DNA of 42,500 bases, taken from NCBI GenBank assembly GCA_002005505.1, contig KV908366.1, positions 688,932-731,431 of the forward strand, written 5' to 3'. Position 1 is the stretch's first letter. The number at the start of each line of letters is the position of its first letter. Positions 10,600 to 27,227 of this stretch are shown here, in pieces. Below the pieces are notes generated by a model. The model was not told the origin of the DNA and did no database searches. It saw only the letters and a list, made by a program, of their open reading frames with translations. Both the position numbers and the translations under genes were made by a program. This DNA comes from Botryococcus braunii. Taxonomy: Eukaryota; Chlorophyta; Trebouxiophyceae.

Positions 10600-11293
10600 T
10601 TACGTCTTTGATTTGATTGCTGCAGCTAGTTTCCACGCCTCCCGAATCATGATGAAAAAGGGTTCGGCCCGTGTGGTGGGCTCCTCAAGCTGGTACTCCT
10701 CGAGGGCCGGCAGCATACTTTCATGGAATTCATCGCGCTTCAAGAAATCCCTAAAGGCCATATTAGCTATCATTCTTGATGATCTTACTATGTCTGGCAT
10801 TCTGTTTCTTACGTATCTGCGGTGAGAGTGAATGAAAAAGGTCTTCCATCTCGTTGCGTATGTAGTTGGACGGCGGACAGGATGCCTGGGGTTAAGCTGC
10901 ATGGCGAAGAAACACTCAGAAGAAGGAAAAGCTCGTGGCATTGACAGTGAAAGGAGAAAACAGGGGCCATACCTGTAAGCGTGCAACACGTCCCGCTAGG
11001 TCTTCCAAGGCTCCAGTTTCTGCGCTTAATCTTGACCGGTGTTTAACAACAGAATGCAGCCTATGAGGATCATTTCGCGGGTTCCGACGACAGGATCTGC
11101 TTCTCAGCTGAAAGCGCCAAGAGGCCACACAATCAGCAGCGAAAGCACGCGCATACGCTGCAAGACTCCCGCCAACATAACAATCTCATGAAGTTACCTT
11201 TAAACCCGTGAAATCATCGCACAGAACATCCGTTGCTGTAGACTCCCGAGCGGTCGTAGAAGCACCACTCGTCGAGCTAAAATCGTGCTCCAT
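10600..11293 (-). CDS. Three-exon gene, 175-aa protein of unknown function
   Basis: Exon 1 (11198-11293) opens MEHDFSSTSGASTTARESTA and ends at AAG|GTAACT. Exon 2 (10973-11107) follows acceptor CTTTCAG, encodes RSCRRNPRNDPHRLHSVVKH and ALEDLAGRVARLQ, and ends CAG|GTATGG. Exon 3 (10600-10896) follows acceptor ATGCAG and runs to a TAA stop. All introns are phase 0, and they are 90 and 76 bp long. The chain is open throughout and the lengths (32, 45 and 98 codons plus stop) are exact. The protein is basic in the middle and ends in an amphipathic region (FRDFLKRDEF, ALEEYQLEE, IREAWKLAAAIKSKT). No domain is recognised. It is the cleanest ordinary host gene in the window. Confidence 0.6.
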
Positions 11294-11975
11294 GATACCA
11301 GTTCAGCGACCGCAGACTTACACGAGGATAGGTAGTTCAATACTTCACATGTGAAGCGACAGAGCTCTGAGACTGTCTCGTTCAATAATTAAGTGGTAAT
11401 AGGTTCGATCTGAACAGCAACTACTGGGCAGGGACTTCCGTTGGGCAGAGCATGGTAACATTCCAAAAGCTCATGAAACTATACAGTTTTCAGGGAAACC
11501 TGGGCCATATTGCGGACAAGGGGTAACTAGTTGTAGGCACCTCCCTTGAGGGGTTTACTAGCCCTCCCGTGGCAATGAATAGAGAACGGTACACGTGTCC
11601 TATCATGACATGTACGGGGTTACATAATACGTGGTTACATAACTGTCGATCTATGAATTTTGTCCTTTCATTTTGTCGATCGGGGAACTTTGCGCTCTCG
11701 TGCGAAATCGAGTGAAGCATATAGCCCGGAGGGGCCGGGGCAAAAAGTTGAAGTGTGCATGACCCGGCAGGCCGGCGGCACACGCGGAGACGAGATTACC
11801 TAAGCACCACCAATACTCCCCGTGGCCCCCATACATACACGGAATGCCTCCCTTCACCCAGCATAACCAAGCCCGTAAGAAAAGCACAGACAGACCAATG
11901 TGCATACAATTAGTTCCCTTACCTGTAACTGAAATTGTGGATGGGACCCCTGCTGGCAGATGTGGCCAGCACCAT
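11294..11975. other. Intergenic, upstream of the copia derivative
   Basis: Holds the presumed promoter of the 10600-11293 gene and short unsupported frames. A copia gag N-terminus was looked for here, to match the gag remnant after 14471, and was not found. Confidence 0.4.
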
Positions 11976-12084
11976 TGTTATAATAGTGAAAGAACATTTT
12001 GGTGCCTTTCCCTAAGAAGAGTAATAGTGGCCAGATCAGCTCGGATTAACCAGCGGGAACAGTCATTAGAATGAGTAATAGGTG
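11976..12084 (+). repeat. Truncated 5' LTR of copia element 1
   Basis: Matches 14148-14256 (TGTTATAATAGTGAAAGAAC through AATGAGTAATAGGTG) with about one difference (CCCTAAGAAG versus CCCTCAGAAG). After GGTG the sequences part: CCAGCGTCCC here, GCAGAACCTA in the full LTR. This is the deletion junction. Confidence 0.9.
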
Positions 12085-12464
12085 CCAGCGTCCCAGCGCA
12101 CATGTGTAGTGGGTGGAAGACAGAGAGAGAGAGAGGCACTAGCTCAGTGCTCAGAAGGAGCAGCCACACAAATCCAGCGGGGTGCTCAGACTGCTTGTGA
12201 GGGAACTGACGAGACTGCTACTCGCCAGACATGTGAGAGTGCGAATGAGGAGGTGAATCGGAAGCTTAGACAATGTGTGACAACCCCAGATTACAAGAGC
12301 TTTCCGAGAGATACCTGTGTGTGGGAGAATGATGTAAGCGTGCGGAGCAGTAAGCTTGAAAAGGCAAACTGTGAGTCAAAGAGAGAGAGAGAGAGCAGAG
12401 AAGGAAATCTGAAACTGCTCAGGCCGTTCCAACGTGCAGTGCGGCGACAGTCAGTGGAAGAGTA
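12085..12464 (+). pseudogene. Linker region between integrase and RT (copia element 1)
   Basis: An open frame rich in E, R and S with several GA tracts (12121-12134, 12379-12395), similar in style to the linker of element 2. It closes with TAG at about 12463, in a frame one position off that of the following RT. The upstream integrase is deleted, so this is the 5' stump of a polyprotein. Confidence 0.55.
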
Positions 12465-14129
12465 GTGGGTGAGAGAGAGAATGAGAGCAGCACTGCTGAG
12501 AGCCAGGGAGAAAAGGGGAAGCATACTGGAGTGCGTTTCAGCAAGATAAGCGTGCCCTCAAGCTTGAGAGAGGCACAGCAGTCTCCCCAGTGGGAATACT
12601 GGAAGGCTGCCATGCAGGAAGAGCAGAATTCATTGGATGCCCACGAGGTGATGGAGTATGTCCCCAGGCCTCGTGGTCATAAAGTGATCCCAGTTCACTG
12701 GATTTTCTTAGTGAAAATGGATGCTCATGGTAATGTGCTAAGGTTCAAGGCAAGGTTGGTAGCTCAAGGATGTAGGCAAATCCCTGGTGTAGATGTCATG
12801 GAGGTATTTGCACCAACTAGCAGTTATGGGTCTAGGAGAGCATTGCTTTCAGTGGATGCACAAGAGGGTCTTGAGATCCACCAAGTGGATGTCAAGACAG
12901 CATTCTTGAATGGTGAATTGGAAGAGGAGGTGTATGTCACACAACCTCCTGGTTTTGAGAATGGGGATGGTAACACTGTGTGTCGCTTGAAGAAGGCCTT
13001 GTATGGGCTGAAGCAAGCACCCAGGGCCTGGCATAAGACCCTGAATGAGAAGCTGCATACCATGGGATATGAGGTGTGTAAGAGTGATGCTGGTGTCTAT
13101 GTGAAGTGTTCAGTAGATGGAGGGAAGTCTTTTGTGCTGATATATGTTGATGATCTGCTGATAGTTTCTAAGGGCATGGGAGAGATTGAGAGAGTGAAGG
13201 GGTTACTCAAGCAAGAATTCACCATTCATGATTTGGGAGAGGTGAAGGATTTCTTGGGCTGCCAAGTGATGAGAGACAGGGATAAAGGCCTCATTTCACT
13301 GAGCTGTATCCCCAAGATTGATGCTCTAGTAGAGAAATTTGGGCTGGATCTGGAGTCGTTAGGGCCTGACACTCCAATGACTAAGGATTTTGTAGCCACC
13401 CAGAGGCCTGTGTCTAAAGACAACAGTGACAGTATTGGTGCTGGGAGCATTTTGCCTCCAGGTAACCGATACTGTGAGCTGTTTGGGTCCCTATTGTATA
13501 TTGCCAATACCACCAGGCCTGATATAGCTCAAGCTGTGGGGGTACTCTCTCGTTATAAGATTAATCCTACCACAGCACACTGGAATGAAGCCATCAGGGT
13601 GCTGAAATATCTTAAGGGAACGAGAGAGCTGGCTCTGATTCTTGGAGGGAAGGATACAGAGTTAGAAGGTTTCGTAGATGCTGATTATGGTGGTGATCAA
13701 GATCATCGCTTCTCCACTACAGGTTATGTCATCCGTGTGTTTGGAGGGGCTGTAGTTTGGGGAAGCAAGAAGCAGTCTGCAGTGGCCACCTCCACTGTAG
13801 AAGCTGAGTTCATGGCGGCAAGTGCAGCTGTCAAGGAGGCTAATTGGGTGAAGGGCTTCCTCGAGGAAATTGGCATTTCCCCGTGGACAGTCAAGATTCA
13901 CTGTGATAATCAGGGATGTATCAATCATCTCAGAAATCCAGTGTTCTCAAAGCACACTAAGCATATTGCAATCAGCTTCCACTTTGCGCGCGAAGCTATT
14001 GCATTGGGTCAGGTTGATGTGAAATACGTTCCCTCAGCCAGGAATGTAGCAGACATCTTCACCAAGCCTTTAACAAGGCAGGTATTTCAAGGACATCGTG
14101 AGGCTCTTGGTTTGGGCAAGTTTTTGTGA
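12465..14129 (+). CDS. pol: Copia reverse transcriptase-RNase H, 554-residue frame
   Basis: This is the C-terminal half of a Ty1/copia polyprotein. RT motifs in order: QSPQWEYWKAAMQEE, HWIFLVK, RFKARLVAQG, EIHQVDVKTAFLNGEL, ALYGLKQAPRAWH, and the catalytic YVDD near residues 226-229. After the connection come NTTRPDIAQAVG and RNase H (GFVDADYGGD, STVEAEFMAA, CDNQGCINHL), closing at NVADIFTKPL and TGA. No lesion is seen, so this part is young or recently active. The ATG chosen is just the first in frame; the natural product would be cut from a longer polyprotein. RT copies the element RNA in cytoplasmic particles. Confidence 0.92.
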   Translation: MGERENESSTAESQGEKGKHTGVRFSKISVPSSLREAQQSPQWEYWKAAMQEEQNSLDAHEVMEYVPRPRGHKVIPVHWIFLVKMDAHGNVLRFKARLVAQGCRQIPGVDVMEVFAPTSSYGSRRALLSVDAQEGLEIHQVDVKTAFLNGELEEEVYVTQPPGFENGDGNTVCRLKKALYGLKQAPRAWHKTLNEKLHTMGYEVCKSDAGVYVKCSVDGGKSFVLIYVDDLLIVSKGMGEIERVKGLLKQEFTIHDLGEVKDFLGCQVMRDRDKGLISLSCIPKIDALVEKFGLDLESLGPDTPMTKDFVATQRPVSKDNSDSIGAGSILPPGNRYCELFGSLLYIANTTRPDIAQAVGVLSRYKINPTTAHWNEAIRVLKYLKGTRELALILGGKDTELEGFVDADYGGDQDHRFSTTGYVIRVFGGAVVWGSKKQSAVATSTVEAEFMAASAAVKEANWVKGFLEEIGISPWTVKIHCDNQGCINHLRNPVFSKHTKHIAISFHFAREAIALGQVDVKYVPSARNVADIFTKPLTRQVFQGHREALGLGKFL

Positions 14130-14147
14130 GGAAAAGGCAAGGGGAAG
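14128..14147 (+). promoter_or_regulatory. Polypurine tract of copia element 1
   Basis: GAGGAAAAGGCAAGGGGAAG abuts the TG of the 3' LTR, as expected for the plus-strand primer. Element 2 shares AGGCAAGGGGAAG at the same place. Confidence 0.75.
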
Positions 14148-14470
14148 TGTTATAATAGTGAAAGAACATTTTGGTGCCTTTCCCTCAGAAGAGTAATAGT
14201 GGCCAGATCAGCTCGGATTAACCAGCGGGAACAGTCATTAGAATGAGTAATAGGTGGCAGAACCTAGGAGTTCTGCCAGAATCAATCTAGATCAATTTCG
14301 CATAGATTAGGGAGAATGAGGTAATTGGGCACGGTTTGCTTGAAAGGATTTATGACGCCGGCGTGCAAGGGCGAGGCACTTGATTGGGACATTAAAGGCA
14401 CTTCGGGTGCTTATCTCTTGACTGTTGCCTATCAAGTCCTCATTCATATTCGGTCACTGCTTGTTCTCCA
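14148..14470 (+). repeat. 3' LTR of copia element 1 (end approximate)
   Basis: Starts TGTTATAATAG immediately after the polypurine tract. It contains an inverted repeat GGCAGAAC/GTTCTGCC (14257-14278) and CACTTCGGGTGCTT. The right end is placed near 14470 because gag-like sequence of element 0 is recognisable from there. The full left LTR is missing, so the boundary cannot be proved. Confidence 0.65.
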
Positions 14471-15449
14471 ACACACAACAAGAGTGCCGACGAGCTAATC
14501 ACCCTCGTGCACTGGAGGGAAGGACAGGGAAATTAATGAGAAGTGGATCAAGGGGCTCGAACAAGGCATGGTGAAGGGAGAGACATTGCAAGAATGGTGC
14601 CACCGGGTCATCAGTATCGCCGCCTCCCTGGAAGACAATAACCATAAGCCGGGCGATCGCCAGATCTGCAGGTATATGTATAAGGGGCTTCCTGCAGTCT
14701 TGCATAATGACGCCTGGGCGATTACCTCCGCCAAGTCAGATCCATATGACATGTAGTTGACAATCCTTGCTGCCATTGAGACCATGGAGTACCATGATAT
14801 CCCTTTGGCAGAGTCAGTGCACGTCATAGCAGCAGCTGCAGCAGTTGTGGCAGCAGCAGCAGCAGCCGTACCAGCTCAGGGTGGAATCCCTGGGCCTCCT
14901 CAAGGCGCCGGAGCTGCACCCGGCGCTGGAGCAGCACCAGGAGTGGGAGCTGGAGCACCTGCTGATGGTCAGGCCTCCTATGGGCCCTCTGCTCACAACG
15001 CTTGAGGCAGGGGGCGAGGGCAGGGGGCAGGGGGCGAGGGTCTGGACGTGGCAGGAGGCCAAAGGAGGAACTGGCGTGTCGCTTCTGCAACAAGACGGGA
15101 CATTTCTGGAAGGAGTGACTGGATCTGAAGAGGCTGCAAGCCCTGCATGGCACAATGCAAGCTGCAAGTGCGGGCCCGGCTGCGTGGTGGGGCCTTGGAG
15201 CTCCTCAGCAACAAGCCAGCCGGTGGGATACTGGCCACCCTAGAGGAGGCCCTCCCATGTCAACCTCACATGCTGCTGGATCTGTGTCCACTATCTTCCC
15301 ATGCCAGAATTTCGTCCCAGGCTGGCATCTCCCACCACCACCTCCTCCAGGTGCTGGTGAGCCTATGTTCAATTCGTTGAATGTGCTTACCCCTACGTCT
15401 CATGGGGCTTGCAGTACCTCGTGGCTGATAGATAGTGGTGCATCGGTGC
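14471..15449 (+). pseudogene. gag: gag and start of protease of element 0
   Basis: HNKSADELITLV (from about 14472), then TGGKDREINEKWIKGLEQGM after a one-base shift, matches the gag of element 2. A Gly/Pro/Ala-rich hinge follows, then a zinc knuckle CRFCNKTGHFWKE whose last Cys codon is TGA (about 15115). PGWHLPPPPPPG and the protease start SWLIDSGAS end at the insertion site of element 2 (15449). A further TGA lies near 15002. The gag N-terminus is missing. Not translatable as one product. Confidence 0.8.
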
Positions 15450-15816
15450 TGTTGAGTTCTGAACATTATTATTGAATGACCTTGTGCTTTAAGTGATCTT
15501 CATGTGTGCACTATTAGGATATGGGTCCATTGAGAACATAAGGTACCTTGAGACACGGCAGATTCTGGACGTTTTCGAACATAAGGTACAATCCTATCTA
15601 GATCACACGTTTGTCGGATGAACTCTTAAGGCTGCCCCACCGGAGTGAATACCAACTGGTTGTGAAAGATGCTGGGCATTACCAGATGCTAGTCTTGTCC
15701 AACAGTTGTGTGTGACACTCAGCAGACAGTCGTACGGACTGTAGCTGGAGTAACTTCGTCTATTGACGACCTGTCTGCTTTGTAAAGGGAAAGCCGATTG
15801 CCCATAACTTTTTACA
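15450..15816 (+). repeat. 5' LTR of copia element 2 (367 bp)
   Basis: TGTTGAGTTCTG to CTTTTTACA. Compared with the 3' LTR it has one extra base near 15479, a C-to-A change at about 15785, and lacks a 328-bp segment because only one copy of a 134-bp internal repeat is present. It contains ATAAGGTAC twice (near 15540 and 15590). Confidence 0.92.
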
Positions 15817-15834
15817 GGTTATGGGCCCACGCCC
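15817..15834 (+). promoter_or_regulatory. Primer-binding site matching the anticodon region of tRNA-iMet
   Basis: Directly after the LTR stands GGTTATGGGCCCAC. This is the complement of the anticodon stem-loop segment (GUGGGCCCAUAACC) of plant-type initiator tRNA-Met, recalled rather than searched, and is followed by GCCCTTCC in place of CACGCTTCC. Drosophila copia and yeast Ty5 are known to prime with a 5' half of this tRNA. It does not match the common 3'-end site TGGTATCAGAGC. Confidence 0.75.
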
Positions 15835-16206
15835 TTCCAGCTGAGCCAAGTAAAAGCAGGAGTGAAGGTCGTCTACGGATGGGTCAGACGTAAGCGTCAA
15901 CAAAGGAGCTCGAGCATGGCGCAGCGGCGCAAGGGAACTAGAGTGTACCAGGACCATTATCTTACTCACAGTTTATCTTTCTGGGAAATTCATAATTGAA
16001 GTTTTAGCTGTGCTTTATCATTCATCGACGTTGTCTAGAAGCACTGAGTGAGTCGGGCCGGACTCCGGCGCAAACTTCTGAGGGGAACATATCTGCTACT
16101 ACTGTGCAAGACTGGCTGGTAAATTTCCATGACATGGAGGGAATTGTAGGGTATTGCTGCATTCCAGAAGTTTATGAGTAAGTTTGGCTGGTGAAGTGAC
16201 AAAAGT
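15835..16206 (+). other. 5' untranslated leader of copia element 2
   Basis: Between primer site and gag start; no conserved frame seen. It presumably holds packaging and dimerisation signals, which cannot be identified by eye. Confidence 0.4.
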
Positions 16207-16615
16207 ATGACAAAAAGGGGCAAAGAAAAGGAAAGTAGCAGTGAAACAGCAATGTCTCAACCTGGAGAAGTCAGTGGGGCCACTCCAGGGCAGTCTATGA
16301 CCGGGACACAATCAGCCACTGCAGAACCAAAGGTGGAGATTGACAAGGCAGCCTACATCCCCAATACCTCTAACCCAAAGATGACCGTCATGCTTGATGA
16401 TGGAGGGCGCAATTTTGAATTTTGGTATGAAGCTTTGGAGGCGTGCGCAAACACCAAGGGGGTCAGAGCAGCTTTGGAGAGGCCAATGCCAGGGTCGGTG
16501 GAGAACTCAGCCATCAAGCAGTGGCTGATCCAGTCAGTTCCGGTCATCTGGCATTCTCAGATCTCATGCCACAAAGCAGCGTTCGACTTCATCACGTGGG
16601 TGAAGAACAGTCACA
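16207..16615 (+). CDS. gag: gag N-terminal part of copia element 2
   Basis: Starts ATGACAAAAAGGGGC with a Ser/Thr/Pro-rich lead, then the copia gag core FEFWYEALEACANTKGV, IKQWLIQSVPVIWHSQ and FDFITWVKNSHT. The frame is cut at codon 136 by the CACTA-like insertion and resumes at 28367 with TGGSNQDINLEWYKEMEQ. Removing the insertion plus one copy of CACA restores the frame. In the present state it reads through into the transposon and stops at 16686. Confidence 0.85.
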
Positions 16616-16651
16616 CACTGGGAGAACGAAATAATCCCACATTGATCCCAC
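16616..16651 (+). repeat. Left terminal inverted repeat of the CACTA-like element
   Basis: CACTGGGAGAACGAAATAAT followed by CCCACATTGATCCCAC. Identical over 36 bases to the reverse complement of 28327-28362; the arms part at 16652. Confidence 0.93.
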
Positions 16652-16810
16652 GGTCCCAGATTGATCCCACGGCAATCCCACATTGATCCCACCAGAGTCC
16701 CACATCGATCCCTCGTTCGGTGGGATTTTGTAGTCGCAATCCCACCAATCCCACATCGATCCCACCTCGATCCCACGTTCCCACATCAATCCCACATTGT
16801 TCCCAAAAGA
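16652..16810. repeat. Left subterminal repeat array
   Basis: About ten imperfect copies of ATCCCACATCGATCCCAC or ATTGATCCCAC. One inverted copy (GGTGGGATTTTG) lies near 16719. Such motif clusters bind the element's own protein in plant CACTA elements; here that role is inferred. Confidence 0.8.
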
Positions 16811-23640
<6,830 letters not shown>

Positions 23641-24016
23641 TGCGCCAAGGTCGCACGGTAACAATTTCGCTACATACTGACAGTGAAACTGCAGCCCTTC
23701 AGGTTTAAGTTTGTAGGAAATCTCCACACTTTGAGACAACGGTTCAAAATCTCCGCAGTATGTGAGCCACGAACGCTGACCCCTTCTGTGGCGCCAATGC
23801 TCTCACACTTCTGTGGTGCAGGGCCTTATGCGTCAAAGGGTGACACAAAGGGCCCATCGTAAAAATGTGACAGATGCGTCCTAAGGAGTCCCCAAGACCC
23901 TCCGAATGTAGATTTGTCCGACAAATTGGACGTAACTCGTGACGGTACACTTCGTCACGTGACGTGCACCCCCGTTACCCGGTCCGGGTAACCCGCAGCT
24001 TTTTGAACGACCTGTC
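23641..24016. promoter_or_regulatory. Divergent promoter of the two CACTA-like genes
   Basis: The 376 bp between the two start codons. It contains CGTCACGTGACG (23953-23964, palindrome with a CACGTG core) and GTTACCCGG-T-CCGGGTAAC (23974-23992, 9-bp arms). Both are plausible dimer sites near the plus-strand start at 24017. No clear TATA box. Promoter function is inferred from the head-to-head arrangement. Confidence 0.5.
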
Positions 24017-25077
24017 ATGGCGCCCAAACCCGGCAGACATTTTATATACCACAAAAGCCAGATATTGCCTTGTTATGTCATTATAAGTTACATGGCATCA
24101 GATGGTAAACTTTGGCTTTGTGAAGTTACTTATAAGACTGGCGAAGGTAGCCAGGAGGTTCTCGAGGTGAAGGAGTTATTTTTGTGTGTAGATACTGCCC
24201 CTCAACTGGAACAACAGATATGCGGTGCATTTAATTTCATTAAGGAAACCGAAGTAAAGTTATGGAATTCTAACGGGCAGTTTTTGCCTGCACCACTCTT
24301 AGTGGGTTTGTTGAACGGCGGTCAACCCGGTGTTGAAAAGCTCAAAGCCGTAAAAGTCCTAAAGGACGATGAAGAGACAATAAAGCTACGGGTCAGTTTT
24401 AGTACGTCTGACCCAGTTCGGGCGGTAGTAAAGCAGAAACGTAGATCCAAGGACTCTGAGGAGGACGAAGAAGTTAAAACGTTTGACAACAGCATCAAGC
24501 CATTTACAGAACGCGCACGTATAGCGTTGTCGTTGTACGCGCCGCGGGATGATGAGGGCATCCTGATTGCCAAGAGCGATAAACGATTCACAGACACAAA
24601 ACACGATGATTATAACTTCTTCCAGGCACGTAAGTCCCCTGCAGCAATAGCTCTGTGCCATTGAAGCGCACCTCAACCCACTCGCAAGCTTAAGGAAAGC
24701 TCACCACAGGTAGTAGTCCTCATTACTAGCAGGTTTGGGGATGTTGCAGGACATGCATTCCATATGGACATAATGCACAAGCTGGAGCAAGGCATCGTCG
24801 ACTGGTTCAATAACCAGAAGGATGAAGAAGAGGAAAACATAACACTGGGTCATGTCCGACAATACTTGAACAGGTATGTTCAAGTGGTAAACAAGCATGA
24901 CTTGCAAGTCGTCAAGGGCTGTATACAATTACGGCCTGTATGCTCTTCACAGGGGATGCCGAATGCACATAACATAACACCTATCCCCCTCCCACTCCCC
25001 CACCCCCTTCCTCCTTCCCTCATCGAGAAAATGTTTGCCATAAGATATGATTAACTCTTCATCTGAATATCATACTG

Positions 25078-25121
<44 letters not shown>

Positions 25122-25414
25122 GTGTACAGATATAATTCAATATAAAGTACTAGTAATTCTATATTAAGTACTTGCAAGTGCATGTAGTATGGACCACCCT
25201 TGATGTTGTAGTGACTAATGTTCATACTGTGGGCTGCAGGCGTCGTCATGAAATAGGTATGAATAAATCGAGATGCCTTTCTGAGGAGACCCGGGGTCGT
25301 GCCGCATGGAACGAGTTCGACATTACAACAGCAACCGGCATGATCAGGAAGCAATGGGAAGATGGGCATGCTTGTTGCACAGTCAAGCTACCAATTGGAG
25401 GAGACCCGCATTAA
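24017..25414 (+). CDS. Partner protein of the CACTA-like element, exons 1-3, unrecognised
   Basis: Exon 1 24017-24629 starts MAPKPGRHFIYHKSQ and ends GCAC|GTAAGT (phase 1). Exon 2 24750-24873 follows ATGTTGCAG, encodes MDIMHKLEQGIVDWFNNQKD and ends CAG|GTATGT (phase 2). Exon 3 25240-25414 follows GGGCTGCAG and runs in frame to TAA, giving 303 aa. The protein has a globular N-terminal part, a basic-acidic stretch (VVKQKRRSKDSEEDEEVKTF) like a nuclear-localisation region, and a charged C-terminus. I know no family for it. By position it could be the accessory DNA-binding (TNPA-like) protein of the element, but plant CACTA genes are co-oriented, unlike here. Exon 3 may be skipped in favour of exons from 25686. 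Confidence 0.55.
25080..25127. repeat. (TG)n microsatellite
   Basis: TGTG run in the intron between exons 2 and 3 of the partner gene, preceded by a C-rich run (24980-25018). Confidence 0.9.
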
Positions 25415-25685
25415 TTGATTCTCACTGGTCCTCCAAAGCTGCCAAAGCATGCAACTGCAGCTGGAGCTGGGTAACACCTGCTTCTCGGTTGAACGTCTGA
25501 TGTCAAATCCAGTACTTAAGTTAGATATCTCAATAAAGTGATTGCAGCAGTATAATCCATATCATTCTTCCAGCATTTGTTGTGGCGACCGATGTTATTA
25601 CACGCATAGCCAGTGTTGTTTATTAATGTTACAGTCCCTACTGCGCCAGCTTATGAACATGACTGTTAAGACCCAGCGTTTGCAG

Positions 25686-26533
25686 GGCGTCCAAGAGCAA
25701 GTCTGCCCCAAGCTTTTCTTGCACGACAAATGAGGAAGTCTCCAAGGTAGGATGCTTCAATCAAAACTCACTAGGACTGTGAAGCAGGGACACCACAGCT
25801 TCCTATACCTTGAAAACATTACCCACATAAGTGAACGTGTTCTTCAAGCAAGAAGGCATGAGGTACCTGCTGGATTGCTCTCCTCCATTGTTGTTTGTTT
25901 GAACTCTCACAATAGCCATTGAAACTGTTGACATTTGACCCTTGCTGTCCATAAGCATAATCAATACTTAGTTTATCATGGCAAGTTGTTGTCTTCATGC
26001 AGTTCAATTATCTATTTGGATATCGATATTCGCCGCATATTTGCAGTTCTTTTCGCCCCTGCCGTCTGCGACCATGAAGGCCTCAGCCTTGCGCTGCCAG
26101 CAACTGGGAGTGGCGACCATGATGAGGCTTCTGCCGCTGATACGTCCAAGATGCCTACCCCACGACGCTCGCCAAGAAAGGTACATGTTGTGACTGCCGG
26201 CATGTGCAAGGCAAATGTAATGACTCATCCTTTGTAGTTGCAAAATCCTGCGAGTGACATCTGCCTACCTGAACCCTCCGTCTAGCATATACTTCAAAGT
26301 TTTATGAAGCAATCACTAGTGAGGTACTGTTTCTGTCTATGATGAAGTCTGAAATGATATTAATGCGCAGAATGCGGCCACTGGTGGCACCAAAGTAACA
26401 GAAACTCTCATTGGGAAGCGTAAGGAGAAACCCACTGCAACGAAGCAGACCCGAGGTCAGAAGAAGAGGCTCCAGGTGTGCAGGACCCTTATCTTAGTGT
26501 TCTCCCCCCCCCCCCCCCCAATCTCTCCTCTGC

Positions 26534-26568
<35 letters not shown>

Positions 26569-27227
26569 CCCTCCCTCCCTCCCCATCCTATTTCTCTGTG
26601 TGTGTGTGTGTGTGTGCGCGCGCGCGCGCGCATGTGTGTGTGTGTGTGCGCGCGCGCGCATGTGTGTGTGTGTGTGTGCGCGCGCGCGCATGTGTGTGTG
26701 TGTGTGTTGCTGAAGATTTAGGAGATGATGGCTCAGACAATTTGCCATGGCAGAGGGAGGGTTCTGGAAGGGGAGGAGTACATATGTGATGCTTAGTGGA
26801 CTTTGGAAACAGTCCGCGCAGCTTCTTGATGCGTGGAAGGGGTTGTGTGAGGGGCTTGGCAGCAATGTTTTGTCTCCCTGGGGGTGGGAGCGTCAACAAC
26901 TTGGCATTATAAGGTCGACATGCATGGCCGAAGCAATGTTAAAGATCTGATGGTGATCTATACATATTCTGTACCTCATGCTCAACTTTCTTTTCAAAGT
27001 GGTACATGCAAGTGACATGGAGTGTGGGTTTTGCAGTAACATCGAATACGCAGCAACTGCCCATGGAGCTTGGAAGATCTCCCTCTACAGGACTAGACAG
27101 TCAATCGGGCACGGCAGCCGTTTCCAGAATTCTCCGTGGGCAGACGATTGGAAAGTTCCTGTCTGTCAAGCAAGTACACCCACCAACTGTGAAATCCGTG
27201 CCTGCTAGGACCAGTGTCACAAAGTGA
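25686..27227 (+). CDS. Further plus-strand exons in the CACTA-like element (provisional)
   Basis: Exon-like blocks: 25686-25746 (SKSKSAPSFSCTTNEEVSK, after TTTGCAG and before AAG|GTAGG; its phase also fits the donor at 24873), 26047-26180 (ASAADTSKMPTPRRSPRK, before AAG|GTACAT), 26371-26475 (35 codons, Lys/Arg-rich with KRKEKPTATKQTRGQKK, before CAG|GTGTGC), and 27037-27227 (LPMELGRSPSTGLDSQSGTA to a TGA stop). The basic blocks would suit a nuclear or DNA-binding protein. They may be alternative 3' exons of the 24017 gene or a separate gene. One exon or junction between 26475 and 27037 is missing from the model, because the phases disagree. Confidence 0.35.
26503..26708. repeat. C, CT and TG/CG low-complexity block
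   Basis: Poly-C, then (CT)n, then three cycles of (TG)n-(CG)n-CATG from 26597. It falls in a predicted intron of the plus-strand gene. Confidence 0.9.

Larger units (their letters stand above)
11976..14470 (+). mobile_element. Copia element 1, internal-deletion derivative
   Basis: The first 109 bp of its LTR (11976-12084) are fused directly to the integrase-RT linker. The rest of the 5' LTR, the primer site, gag, protease and integrase are missing. RT-RNase H is intact, and a polypurine tract and 3' LTR follow. No target duplication could be matched, and the right end is approximate. Its RT is clearly homologous to, but diverged from, that of element 2. Confidence 0.75.

Noticed and set aside
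14148..14470. 5' LTR of element 0
   Set aside because: What follows is mid-gag sequence with no primer site or gag start, while the polypurine tract before it marks it as the 3' LTR of element 1.
15085..15140. Selenocysteine in the zinc knuckle of element 0 gag (TGA for Cys)
   Set aside because: The element has many other lesions and no recoding signal is evident; a plain nonsense mutation is enough.
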